Of a stretch of 52,467 nucleotides of DNA, positions 8,083-16,888 are shown piece after piece (position 1 is the stretch's first letter; each line of letters starts with the position of its first letter). Source of the DNA: Acidobacteriota bacterium (GTDB lineage: Bacteria > Acidobacteriota > Terriglobia > Bryobacterales > Bryobacteraceae); NCBI GenBank assembly GCA_016201205.1, contig JACQDF010000139.1, positions 1 through 52,467 on the forward strand, given 5' to 3'. The notes beneath the pieces were generated by a model that saw only the letters and a program-made list of their open reading frames with translations, had not been told where the DNA came from and did not search any database. A program made the translations under genes and the position numbers.

Positions 8083-8509
8083 CGTCGCTTCGACGTGACA
8101 GCCTGCCAGATATTAACGCGGCTATCGGAACAACTATTGCAAGAAGCAGCCATGACGCTAAGGGAACAACCAGGAATACGGCAGCCGGTCTCGCCCTGGC
8201 GAGCCTCAAGCCAACGGCTCCGTAGATGGCCAGAGAGCCCAGCGCGAGAACCAGCATCACGGTATAGAGCGTCGCTCGGGTAACAACCGACCAACGCTTC
8301 GAAACCATGTTGCCCCATACGAGGGCCATGAACGGGGACAGCACCCAGAGCACGAAAAGTACCAGCAGGAGTCGGGGGGTGCGGCGACCTTCACGGAGCA
8401 AGAAACCGACCGAGCCCACGGCCCCAGCCAGCACCGCGATCAGGGACGCTGCGCGCAGGAGGCCAAGCAACCCACCCTCGGGCCTTCCCCAGCTCACTTT
8501 AGAGGTCAT
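8075..8509 (-). CDS. Small integral membrane protein of unknown function
   Basis: A 144-residue protein with four predicted membrane helices (starting near residues 15, 46, 82 and 112), joined by short basic loops. There is no catalytic motif. The ATG at 8509 is preferred over the upstream TTG at 8587 because the frame before it has no membrane or family character; the Shine-Dalgarno is weak (GGTGAG directly before ATG). Its stop codon is embedded in an attC-like sequence, so it may have arrived as a mobile cassette. No function can be assigned. Confidence 0.6.
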   Translation of the reverse strand: MTSKVSWGRPEGGLLGLLRAASLIAVLAGAVGSVGFLLREGRRTPRLLLVLFVLWVLSPFMALVWGNMVSKRWSVVTRATLYTVMLVLALGSLAIYGAVGLRLARARPAAVFLVVPLASWLLLAIVVPIAALISGRLSRRSDGA

Positions 8510-8599
8510 CTCACCGCGCCCATTGATGCTCCGGATCACCGAGATGTGGCCGACAATGCAAAGCACGCTTCCGATCCCTTGCTCCAAGGATAGGGATCG

Positions 8600-8795
8600 T
8601 CAGGGGTTGTCCGCCGGCTTGGCCCTTTGCTCGTGTTCGGCAAGGAGCTCATTCACCAGATCCTTCGAGACTCCGAGCGTTCCAACGGACGACATCGGGT
8701 ATCGTGACCCGACCATACAAGCGCGAAAGGATCTCGACAGCGTCCACAAGAATCAGGTAGTTGAGCGGCGATGCATCGGCAATGACAACCTTCAT
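8600..8795 (-). pseudogene. Truncated PIN-domain toxin (DUF3368/VapC-like)
   Basis: The start codon overlaps the antitoxin stop (ATGA). The first ~36 codons read MKVVIADASPLNYL...TIPDVV, the normal N-terminus of a DUF3368 PIN nuclease with its first catalytic Asp (Asp7). The frame then breaks and stops at codon 49. A different frame continues GTLGVSKDL...KPADNP to a stop at 8600, matching the GTLGV segment from the middle of such toxins followed by an unrelated-looking tail. The central acidic residues are missing, so an internal deletion has inactivated the toxin. A full-length member would be about 150-160 residues. Confidence 0.75.
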
Positions 8796-9055
8796 TTGCT
8801 GAAGGCGAGCGCCGTTTCGCTGTCGCGCCGGACATCCTCCAGCGTCGCAGAAAGCAGCACACCGTGCGCCTTCAGGAAACCATCCATCTCGTACCGCGAC
8901 TTAATTCCCAGAAGCCGGCGGGCCTGAGCCGTGGTGAACTTGCCGGAACGCACACCCTCCAGCGCCAGTGCCTCAAGTACGACCCGCGACAGACCATTCG
9001 TATCCACCGCGAGGCGCTGGACCAGATCTTCCGGAAGTTCCAGGGTGACTTGCAT
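8792..9055 (-). CDS. UPF0175 family antitoxin
   Basis: An 87-residue protein of the UPF0175 family, normally the antitoxin upstream of PIN toxins. Recognisable segments are LELPEDL, VVLEALALEGVRSGK, TTAQARRLLG and the tail DGFLKAHGVLL. The ATG at 9055 is chosen because upstream sequence in the longer frame (to 9256) has no family similarity. The antitoxin is intact while its partner downstream is broken, so it is an orphan that may only regulate itself or cross-neutralise another toxin. Confidence 0.82.
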   Translation of the reverse strand: MQVTLELPEDLVQRLAVDTNGLSRVVLEALALEGVRSGKFTTAQARRLLGIKSRYEMDGFLKAHGVLLSATLEDVRRDSETALAFSK

Positions 9056-9179
9056 CAGCCGTCTCTCATATCGATTATCGCAGTAGTCGGCCAAAGCGGA
9101 CAAGTGTGGCAGCCACTCAAATCCCCAGAAACGGCGCTTAGAGAGTTTCGCGAAACGCTGTTCTGAACAGCTTGAGTTT

Positions 9180-9311
9180 CCCGCGACGCTCAGCGCGGCT
9201 ACTGCCGGTATCCGGCGAGTGAAAGGCGTCAAGAAACTCGGAGTGCGCCTGGGCAACTGGTTAACAGCCGAACAGGGCGAGAGGCTCTGGCAATCTCCTG
9301 ATGCCGAGCGT
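9180..9311 (+). pseudogene. Remnant of a tyrosine recombinase (integrase)
   Basis: This lies in the 370-base gap before the serine hydrolase. One frame reads GIRRVKGVKKLGVR, then LGNWLTAEQ and LWQSPDAER, which closely resembles the stretch joining the SAM-like and catalytic domains of site-specific tyrosine recombinases. Similarity ends near 9311; no catalytic Arg-His-Tyr box follows and no start codon or core-binding domain precedes it. It is a decayed fragment about 44 codons long, in frame with the next gene by chance. The rest of 9056-9425 holds only a short inverted repeat (GCTGTTC-T-GAACAGC near 9158-9172). Confidence 0.6.
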
Positions 9312-9425
9312 ACTCGTGCCGGAGTGAAGGCGGCGCAGCCAAGGCGTGAAATTGGGCTGGATTCCCACAGGGGGATTACTACCTGCCAGGTTCTTCCTTC
9401 GGTCCCGATAGAGTACTATCGCTCT

Positions 9426-10751
9426 ATGCGAATTTCGTACCTTGCTGCGTTCTTCTCGTTGGCCAACATGGCACTCGCCCAACCATCGGCGAAAAACGCC
9501 GCTCGGTTGCAGAGCGAGGTGGAAGGTGGCCTCCTGCCATCCGTCCACATCCAAGGTCGTCCACTCACCAAGTCCAGCATCGCAGACCGCATGAAAGCAT
9601 TGCATATCCGCGGCGTCAGCGTCGCCGTCATCCACAACTACCGGATTGACTGGGCCAAAGGCTACGGCATCCTGGACGACGAAACCCGCAAGCCAGTCGA
9701 CCCCGAAACGCTGTTTCAAGCCGGCTCCATAAGCAAGCCAGTTGCGGCGGCAGGGGCTATGCGGTTGATTGAGCAGGGCAAGCTGGCGTTGGACGAGGAC
9801 GTGAACCAGCGCCTGAAGTCCTGGAAGGTACCCGAAAACGAATTCACCAAGACCGAGAAGGTCACCCTCAGGCGTACTATGAGCCACAGCGCGGGCCTCA
9901 CGGTCCACGGCTTTCCTGGCTATGCCGAGGGAGATCCGATTCCCAACGTGCCGCAGTTGTTGGAAGGCGTGAAGCCAGCCAACACGGCTGCCGTGCGCGT
10001 GGACACCATCCCTGGAACCCTCAGCCGCTACTCGGGCGGCGGCACCACCATCATGCAGCTCCTGATGACGGATGTGACGGGAAGGGCCTTCCCCGCCCTC
10101 TTGCGGGACCTGGTTCTGAGCAAGGCCGGCATGCGCAACAGCACTTACGAACAACCACTACCGCAGCGATTGCGCGCCAACACGGCGTCCGGCTACAAAA
10201 GCGATGGAAAACCGGTGAAGGGGAAGTATCACACGTACCCCGAGATGGCGGCGGCCGGCCTTTGGACCACTGCATCCGACCTTGCGCGCTTCGCTATTGA
10301 GATGGGAAAGTCGAGGATGGGCAAGGCCAACCACATCCTGCGGCAGGCGACCGTGGAGCAGATGATGACGGTGCAGAAGGGCGGCTTCGGCCTCGGCTTC
10401 GCGCTAAGTACGCAAGACGGCGTGAAGCGGTTCGGGCATAACGGGTCGGACGAAGGCTTTCAGGCGTTGCTGACCTGTTCGTATGAGGGTGAGGGTGTGG
10501 CGGTGATGGTGAATTCCGACAACGGCATCAGACTTGCGAATGAGATCGTACGGTCGGTGTCGGCGGCTTACGGATGGAAGGACATGAAGCCCGTCGAAAA
10601 GGCGGTTATTCAGATGAGTACCGCGCAGCTCGCCGAATATGCGGGGGAGTATGACCTGCGCGGCACGAAGTTGGAGGTCCGGGTCGCGGGGGATCACCTG
10701 CTGTTTGGTCGAAGCGGCGCCGAAGTAGCCAAAGTCCTTAAGCCTCTTTGA
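9426..10751 (+). CDS. Serine hydrolase, beta-lactamase class C/esterase family
   Basis: A 441-residue exported protein (signal peptide MRISYLAAFFSLANMALA). It has the SxxK motif SISK (Ser101, Lys104), a Tyr202 motif YSGG in place of the usual YxN, and HNG in the KTG position (FGHNGSDEG). A short C-terminal domain starts near residue 395. These are the marks of the PF00144 family, which contains class C beta-lactamases, esterases and D-amino peptidases; without the usual YxN Asn a true beta-lactamase is less likely. The start at 9426 is chosen over the longer frame from 9219 because it gives a proper signal peptide and the upstream codons belong to the integrase remnant. Confidence 0.87.
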   Translation: MRISYLAAFFSLANMALAQPSAKNAARLQSEVEGGLLPSVHIQGRPLTKSSIADRMKALHIRGVSVAVIHNYRIDWAKGYGILDDETRKPVDPETLFQAGSISKPVAAAGAMRLIEQGKLALDEDVNQRLKSWKVPENEFTKTEKVTLRRTMSHSAGLTVHGFPGYAEGDPIPNVPQLLEGVKPANTAAVRVDTIPGTLSRYSGGGTTIMQLLMTDVTGRAFPALLRDLVLSKAGMRNSTYEQPLPQRLRANTASGYKSDGKPVKGKYHTYPEMAAAGLWTTASDLARFAIEMGKSRMGKANHILRQATVEQMMTVQKGGFGLGFALSTQDGVKRFGHNGSDEGFQALLTCSYEGEGVAVMVNSDNGIRLANEIVRSVSAAYGWKDMKPVEKAVIQMSTAQLAEYAGEYDLRGTKLEVRVAGDHLLFGRSGAEVAKVLKPL

Positions 10752-10812
10752 ACAACTACCGGGCCTTGTCAGCGGGAACAAAAGCCGCGGCTGAAAGCGT
10801 CTCAATCTGGGG

Positions 10813-11320
10813 ATGGTCTTCTTGTTGCTGGTGGCAAGTGTGTGGCCGGCGTGGGCCGACTGGACGCAGTGGGGCGGGCCGAACCGCAATTTCACCACGC
10901 TTTCAAAGGGGCAGGCGGCGAACTGGAGCCGCCTCAGCGGGCCGCCAAAGTTCTCGAGCCGGAATCTGGGTGACGGTTACTCGGCGATTGTGACCGACGG
11001 GCGGACGCTGCACACGATGTACCGGATCGAGCGGCGATTTCGGTCCGGCGCCGCTGACGTGCGTCGAGTTAAAGACGGGCAAGATCGCCTGGCAGGACCG
11101 CACCTTCGCGAAGTCGAGTTTTGTGCATGCCGACGGGAAGCTGGTGCTGTTGGATGAGGACGGGACGCTGGCGCTGGTGACGGTGTCGGCGGAAGGCCTG
11201 AAGGTGCTGGGGAAGCATTCGCTGCTGTCGAATAACGCCTGGACGGCGCCCACGCTGGATGGGCGGAGGCTGTACGTACGGGACCGCAGGAAGATCATGG
11301 CGGTGTCGCTGGGGGATTGA
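10813..11320 (+). pseudogene. Broken PQQ-like repeat (BamB-type) protein gene
   Basis: The N-terminal part has a signal peptide and WTQWGGPNRNF...LGDGYSAIV, typical of secreted PQQ-like beta-propeller proteins of about 400 residues. After TLHTMYR (near 11030) the frame is lost. From about 11050 another frame gives LTCVELKTGKIAWQDRTFA, then HADGKLVLLDEDGTLAL, to a stop at 11320, matching the end of the same family. So ~200 or more codons have been deleted and the frame shifted. Both pieces are intact enough to indicate recent decay. Confidence 0.8.
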
Positions 11321-11385
11321 GGGCCGGCAGGCCGGAGGCGCGGTTCCCCTTGTGTTACGCTGTCCCTTCAAGAGCCTTCATCCCC

Positions 11386-11937
11386 ATGACAGCCACCCGC
11401 GAGAAATCCCAACTGATGAGCGCCTCGGAAATCGACCGCACGCTGGTGCGTCTGGCTCACGAGATCCTCGAGAAAACTGAGAACCTCGACAAACTCGCGT
11501 TCATCGGCATCCGCCGCCGCGGCGTTCCTTTGGCACAACGGCTGGCCGCCAAGATCGAAGCGCTCGAAAGCCGCAGGGTTCCCGTCGGCATCCTGGACAT
11601 TAACCTGTACCGTGACGATCTTTCCACCGTCTCGACTCAGCCGGTCGTCAGCGCGACAGACATCCAGTTCAGCGTCACCGGCAAAGACATCGTTCTGATG
11701 GACGACGTGCTCTATACCGGCCGCACGATCCGGGCCGCGCTCGACGCTCTCTTTGACCAGGGCCGCCCGGCGCGCGTCCAGTTGCTGGTCCTGATCGATC
11801 GCGGCCACCGCGAGCTCCCGATCGAAGCCCGCTACGTCGGCCGCATGGTCCAGACCACCGGCAAGGAAATCATCGAAGTCAAGTTCAAGGAAGTCGACGG
11901 CATGGAGAAGGTGCTGCTGGTCGAACGCGTGGATTAA
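11386..11937 (+). CDS. pyrR: Bifunctional pyr operon regulator/uracil phosphoribosyltransferase
   Basis: A 183-residue PyrR. The PRPP-binding loop [12 protein letters not shown] is at 103-114, and [13 protein letters not shown] and [11 protein letters not shown] are characteristic PyrR segments. In Firmicutes the family binds pyr mRNA and also has weak uracil phosphoribosyltransferase activity. The ATG at 11386 ([11 protein letters not shown]) fits the family length; the longer frame adds 23 residues without similarity. It is followed one base later by pyrB, so it heads the pyrRBC operon. I do not see a clear PyrR-binding attenuator in the short upstream region. Confidence 0.92.
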   Translation: MTATREKSQLMSASEIDRTLVRLAHEILEKTENLDKLAFIGIRRRGVPLAQRLAAKIEALESRRVPVGILDINLYRDDLSTVSTQPVVSATDIQFSVTGKDIVLMDDVLYTGRTIRAALDALFDQGRPARVQLLVLIDRGHRELPIEARYVGRMVQTTGKEIIEVKFKEVDGMEKVLLVERVD

Positions 11938-11938
11938 C

Positions 11939-12850
11939 ATGCCTCAAGGACTGCTCGGTATCGAGGATCTGACCCGTGAGGAGGTCGAGGCCATCCTCGC
12001 CCGGGCCAGGGATTTTCAGCCGCTGCAAAACCAGACCAACAAGCGCCTGGACCTGCTGCGCGGGCGGATGATCGTCAACCTGTTCTTCGAGGCCTCGACG
12101 CGCACACGCACCAGCTTCGAGATCGCCGCCAAGCGCCTGGGCGCGGACGCTGTCTCGATCACCGCTTCCGGCTCGAGCGTGCAGAAGGGCGAATCGCTTG
12201 TCGACACGCTCAACACGCTGGCCGCCATGCGGCCCGACGCCATCGTCATGCGGCACGCGGCTTCCGGCGCGCCCCATTTTCTTGCCCGCCATCTGCCGGC
12301 GCCGATCATCAACGCCGGTGACGGAACGCACGAGCACCCCACCCAGGCGCTGCTCGACGCGCTCACCATTCTCGATCACCACTCGACGCTCGAGGGCCTG
12401 CGGGTGGCGATCATCGGCGATATCGTGCACTCGCGGGTCGCCCGCTCCAATATTTACCTGCTCTCCAAATTCGGCGTCGATATCGTGCTGTGCGGCCCCG
12501 CGCCGCTGCTGCCTCCGCAAATGGCCCAGCTTGCAGCCGGCGTCACGCTCACCCACGACATGCGGGAGGCCATCCGCGATGCGGATGTCATCATGATGCT
12601 GCGGGTGCAGCTCGAACGCCAGGATGATTCTCCGTTTCCGGCCGGTGAATACTACCCCTTCTATGGCCTGCGGCACGAACACCTGGACCTTGCCAAGTCC
12701 GATGTTCTGGTCATGCACCCCGGGCCGATCAACCGCGGCCGCGAGATCTCTTCCGAGGTGGCGGACTCGCAGCGTTCCGTTATCCTCAACCAGGTGGAAA
12801 ACGGGATCGCCGTGCGGATGGCGGTGCTCGAAAGGATCATGAAGCAGTAG
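11939..12850 (+). CDS. pyrB: Aspartate carbamoyltransferase catalytic subunit
   Basis: A 303-residue enzyme that joins carbamoyl phosphate and aspartate, the first committed step of UMP synthesis. The carbamoyl-phosphate loop STRTRTS is at residues 53-59, and the family motifs [25 protein letters not shown] and MLRVQLER are present. The length is usual for the unregulated trimeric type, and no pyrI gene lies nearby. It starts one base after the pyrR stop and ends eight bases before pyrC, consistent with one operon transcript. Confidence 0.95.
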   Translation: MPQGLLGIEDLTREEVEAILARARDFQPLQNQTNKRLDLLRGRMIVNLFFEASTRTRTSFEIAAKRLGADAVSITASGSSVQKGESLVDTLNTLAAMRPDAIVMRHAASGAPHFLARHLPAPIINAGDGTHEHPTQALLDALTILDHHSTLEGLRVAIIGDIVHSRVARSNIYLLSKFGVDIVLCGPAPLLPPQMAQLAAGVTLTHDMREAIRDADVIMMLRVQLERQDDSPFPAGEYYPFYGLRHEHLDLAKSDVLVMHPGPINRGREISSEVADSQRSVILNQVENGIAVRMAVLERIMKQ

Positions 12851-12858
12851 CAGCAACC

Positions 12859-14148
12859 ATGTCCAGGCTTCTCCTCAAGAACGGGCGGGTGGTCGATCCG
12901 GCCAGCGGATGGGATGGCGCGGCTGATGTGCTGCTCGAGGACGGCCGTGTCGCCGGAGTCGGCCCCGGCCTCGATTCGGCCGGCGCGGAAGTCTTCGACG
13001 CCGGCGGCCTGATTGTCGCCCCCGGCTTCATCGACATGCACGTGCACCTGCGCGAGCCCGGCTTTGAACACTCCGAGACCATCGAAACCGGCTCCCGCGC
13101 CGCCGCCGCCGGCGGTTTCACCGCCATCTGTGCGATGCCCAACACGCACCCGGTGAACGACAGCGCCACCGTTACCAGCTACATCGTCGAGCGCGCCCGC
13201 CGGCATGCGGTCGTCCATGTCTACCCGATCGGCGCCATCACCAGCAAGAGCGCCGGGGAAGAGCTGGCCGCCATCGGCTCGATGAAACAGGCCGGCATCG
13301 TCGCCGTTTCCGACGACGGCCGCCCGGTGATGAACGCGCGTGTGATGCGCCGCGCGATGGAGATGGCCCGCTCGTTCGATCTGCCCGTCATCGACCACTG
13401 CGAGGATCTGCATCTGAGCGCCGGCGGCGACATGCACGAGGGCCTGCACTCGGCGAAGCTCGGTCTGCGGGGCATCCCCGCCTGCTCGGAAGACGTGATG
13501 GTGGCGCGCGATATTCTGCTCGCCGAGGTCACCGGGGCGCGCTTCCACGTGGCCCACATCTCGTCGCGCCACTCGATCGGAATGGTGCGTCACGCCAAGT
13601 CCCTGGGACTGCCGGTGACTGCCGAAGTCACCCCACACCACTTCACTCTGTCCGAGCAAGACATGATCCCGTACGACAGCAACTATAAGATGAAGCCGCC
13701 TCTGCGCAGCCCCTGCGACGCCGCCGCCGCCATCGAGGGCGTCGTCAGCGGCGCCATTGACGCCATCGCCACCGACCACGCGCCGCATCCGGGCAGCGAG
13801 AAGATGCAGGAGTTTGAGTCCTGCCCGTTCGGCATCCTCGGCCTGGAAACCGCCATCGCCCTGGCGCTGGAAACGTTCGTCCACGCCAAGCGGATTTCGC
13901 TTCTCGAGATGGTCGGGCTGTTCACCACGGCGCCCGCGCGCATCCTCAAGCTCAATGCGGGCGCTCTTTCGCCCGGCGCCCCCGCGGATATTACGATCTT
14001 CGACCTCGATACGGCCTGGACCTACGATGTCAACCGCTCGTTCTCCAAGAGCCGGAATACGCCTTTCCACGGCCGGGAATTCCGCGGCGGACCGGCTGCT
14101 ACCATCGTGGGTGGGCGCTCTGTGTGGCGCCGCGATCAGGAGTCATAG
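12859..14148 (+). CDS. pyrC: Dihydroorotase (class I)
   Basis: A 429-residue amidohydrolase that closes carbamoyl aspartate to dihydroorotate. Metal ligands are His61 and His63 in DMHVHLREPG; VIDHCED and ATDHAPHPGS carry the later ligands and catalytic Asp. AVSDDGRPV has Asp in place of the carbamylated Lys, as in class I enzymes that work next to PyrB. It sits third in the pyr operon. The next gene begins four bases after its stop. Confidence 0.95.
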   Translation: MSRLLLKNGRVVDPASGWDGAADVLLEDGRVAGVGPGLDSAGAEVFDAGGLIVAPGFIDMHVHLREPGFEHSETIETGSRAAAAGGFTAICAMPNTHPVNDSATVTSYIVERARRHAVVHVYPIGAITSKSAGEELAAIGSMKQAGIVAVSDDGRPVMNARVMRRAMEMARSFDLPVIDHCEDLHLSAGGDMHEGLHSAKLGLRGIPACSEDVMVARDILLAEVTGARFHVAHISSRHSIGMVRHAKSLGLPVTAEVTPHHFTLSEQDMIPYDSNYKMKPPLRSPCDAAAAIEGVVSGAIDAIATDHAPHPGSEKMQEFESCPFGILGLETAIALALETFVHAKRISLLEMVGLFTTAPARILKLNAGALSPGAPADITIFDLDTAWTYDVNRSFSKSRNTPFHGREFRGGPAATIVGGRSVWRRDQES

Positions 14149-14152
14149 GATC

Positions 14153-16873
14153 ATGAACAAATTGCGATTGGACCGAACCCCTTGGCTGCCCATCCTTCTG
14201 GTGCTGCTGTTCCTGGTGATCAGCGGCGCCCGCACGCTGGCCGGCTGGGTCCTCGAGTACGCATGGTGGAAAGAGCTGGGCCAGATTGACACGCTGTTCA
14301 GCACGATCCTGTACGGCTTCGTGCCGCAAATTCTGACGGCGCTGGCCGGCTTCGTCCTTTTCTGGATCGCGCATGCCCGCGGCATGAAAGCGGCCGGCGC
14401 CAGCCTCGGGCGCTATCCTCTGTACTCGAAGCTTTCCGTGCTCGTGCTGCTGGCGGCGGCTTACATGGTGGCCGCCGTGACCGTCGACAACTGGGCCGCC
14501 GTCCTTTACTTCGGCGGGCGCCAGCTTCCCGCTGAAGCGACCTCCTGGCACGATCCGGTTTTCCTCCATCCGCTCTCCTTTTACCTGTTCGAGCTGCCGT
14601 TCTACAACATGCTGCTCCGCGTGGTCCTCGTCTTTTCCATACTGGGCGGCCTGGTGCGCTTGCTCGCGCAAGTGCTGTGGACGATGCGGCTTCGCCCACC
14701 GCGGATCACGGAAGCCGGCTTCGAATTTCAGGATTTCGACTTCAAGCTGGGGCTCGATTCACGCTTCGTTGGCGCGGTGCTGCTGATCTTCCTGCTCGCC
14801 CTGGCGGTCGAACGCTACCTTGACCGCTTCGAGATGCTGACCAACGACCACGTCTTCATGGTGGGGATCGACTACGTCGATGAGCGCATTCGCCTCCCTC
14901 TGCGCTGGCTGGCCGTCGCCGGGTGTCTGGCGGGCTGCGTGTTCGCATGGCTGCGCCGGTGGCCGCTGCTGATCGGCTGCATCGCGGTTCCCCTGCTGCT
15001 GGAGATCGCCGTTCCGTGGATCGTGCAGACGGTGTATGTGCGTCCAAACGAGATCTCGATTCAGAAGCCGTACATCCAGCGTCACATCGAGGCGACGCGC
15101 ACCGCGTACGTGCTCGACCGGCGCACGCGGGAAGTCGACCATGCAGCGCGCCTGGACGCCCGCATCGATCCGGCGCGCCACCGTCCGCTGCTGGATAACG
15201 TCCGTCTCTGGGACTGGCGCGCCTTCCATGACACCGTCACCCAGATCCAGGCGCTGCGGCCGTATTACGTGTTTCACGACACCGACGTCGACCGCTACCG
15301 CATCGACGGACAGCTTCGCCAGGTGATGCTGACGCCCCGCGAGCTGGACGTGCGCCAGCTCAGCGCCGATGCGCGCGGCCGCTGGATGAATCCGCATTTC
15401 GTCTACACGCACGGCTACGGCCTGGTGCTTGCCGAAGCCAACCGCATCACGGCGGACGGGCTTCCGGTGCTTTTCATCCAGAATGCCCCTCCGGAAGTGA
15501 AGACGAAGAGCCTGAAGCTGACGCGTCCGGAAATCTACTACGGCGAAGTCGCTCATGAGCCCATCTATGTGCGCACCGCGCAGCCTGAGTTCAATTACCC
15601 GTCCGGCTCGGAGAATGTCCATACACGCTATGAGGGCCGAGGCGGCTTTCCCATTGCTTCCATCCCGACGCGCATGGCGGCGGCCGTTTCGCAGATGGAT
15701 TGGAACGTGCTTCTGACCGGCTTCTTCGGGCCGGAGAGCCGCATGATGATCCGCCGCAACGTCCGCGAGCGCGTCGCCCTGCTGGCGGGCTTCCTGAAGT
15801 GGGACGCCGACCCCTACCTGGTGATCACTTCCTCCGGCCATCTGGTGTGGATGATCGACGGTTACACCGCCTCCGAGGCGCATCCTTACTCGAAGGCTGT
15901 GCGATTGCCGGCAATCGGAGCGGCCAACTACGTTCGAAACTCGGTGAAAGCGGTCATCGATGCCTACGACGGAGATGTGCGGCTGTATATCTTCGATCCG
16001 GCCGATCCGATCATTCAGGCTTACGCGCGTCTGTTTCCCAAGCTGCTGCATCCGTCTTCGGAAATGCCCGCCGATCTGCGCGAGCACGTCCGCTATCCCG
16101 AAGGGCTGTTCCGCGTTCAAGCCGAAATCTACCGCACCTATCACATGCGGGACCCGGAGGCCTTTTACAACAAGGAAGACGCCTGGGACGTCGCCCGCAG
16201 TCTGAACACCCAGCAAGGGCGGCCGGAATCGGCGTCGCCCACGTACCTGGTGGCGACGCTGCCCGGCGAATCCGTGCCCGAGTTTCTGCTGATGATCCCC
16301 TTCACGCCGCGCACCAAGGACAACCTGATCGGCATCATGATGGCGCGCTGCGACGGCGACAAACTGGGCGAGCTGCTGTTTTTGAAGCTTTCCAAGCAGG
16401 AGCTGATCTTCGGACCCATGCAGATCGAGGCTCGCATCAACCAGGATCAGAGCATCTCCAAGGACCTTACGCTGTGGAACCAGCAAGGCTCGCAGGTGTT
16501 GCGCGGCCAGATGCTCGTGCTGCCGGTCGACGACGCGTTTTTGTACATCGAGCCCATCTACATTCAAGCGAGTGAAGCGCGCATGCCACAGTTGAAAAAA
16601 GTGGCCATCGCCGTGGGGAACTCGCTGGTTTACGCAGACACCTATGAGCAGGCAGTGGCGGAGCTGGCGGGAATGAAAGGCGTGCCGCCGCCGACGCCGG
16701 CTCCCGCTGTGGCCGGCGCGCCGCCTCCGGCTGCCCCCGCCGGGAGCGATGCCGAGCGGCGCATCGAACAGATCCGGCGGCACCTCCAGCGCTATCGTGA
16801 GCTCGGCGCACAGGGCAAGTGGGCCGAGGCGGGCAAGGAACTCGAGGCGCTGGAAGCGGCCGCGAAGCGCTAA
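14153..16873 (+). CDS. UPF0182 family integral membrane protein
   Basis: A 906-residue protein of the UPF0182/COG1615 family. About seven membrane helices lie in the first ~315 residues, followed by a large outside domain with family segments such as IQKPYIQRHIEATRTAY, TRPEIYYGE, GLFRVQAEIYRTYHM and the end stretch around LVLPVDDAFLYIEPIY. The final ~90 residues are Ala/Pro-rich and then helical. The ATG at 14153 is set by the pyrC stop at 14148; the longer frame upstream is a pyrC shadow. The family function is unknown; co-transcription with pyrimidine genes may be incidental. Confidence 0.92.
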   Translation: MNKLRLDRTPWLPILLVLLFLVISGARTLAGWVLEYAWWKELGQIDTLFSTILYGFVPQILTALAGFVLFWIAHARGMKAAGASLGRYPLYSKLSVLVLLAAAYMVAAVTVDNWAAVLYFGGRQLPAEATSWHDPVFLHPLSFYLFELPFYNMLLRVVLVFSILGGLVRLLAQVLWTMRLRPPRITEAGFEFQDFDFKLGLDSRFVGAVLLIFLLALAVERYLDRFEMLTNDHVFMVGIDYVDERIRLPLRWLAVAGCLAGCVFAWLRRWPLLIGCIAVPLLLEIAVPWIVQTVYVRPNEISIQKPYIQRHIEATRTAYVLDRRTREVDHAARLDARIDPARHRPLLDNVRLWDWRAFHDTVTQIQALRPYYVFHDTDVDRYRIDGQLRQVMLTPRELDVRQLSADARGRWMNPHFVYTHGYGLVLAEANRITADGLPVLFIQNAPPEVKTKSLKLTRPEIYYGEVAHEPIYVRTAQPEFNYPSGSENVHTRYEGRGGFPIASIPTRMAAAVSQMDWNVLLTGFFGPESRMMIRRNVRERVALLAGFLKWDADPYLVITSSGHLVWMIDGYTASEAHPYSKAVRLPAIGAANYVRNSVKAVIDAYDGDVRLYIFDPADPIIQAYARLFPKLLHPSSEMPADLREHVRYPEGLFRVQAEIYRTYHMRDPEAFYNKEDAWDVARSLNTQQGRPESASPTYLVATLPGESVPEFLLMIPFTPRTKDNLIGIMMARCDGDKLGELLFLKLSKQELIFGPMQIEARINQDQSISKDLTLWNQQGSQVLRGQMLVLPVDDAFLYIEPIYIQASEARMPQLKKVAIAVGNSLVYADTYEQAVAELAGMKGVPPPTPAPAVAGAPPPAAPAGSDAERRIEQIRRHLQRYRELGAQGKWAEAGKELEALEAAAKR

Positions 16874-16888
16874 GGTAAAATCGAACCA

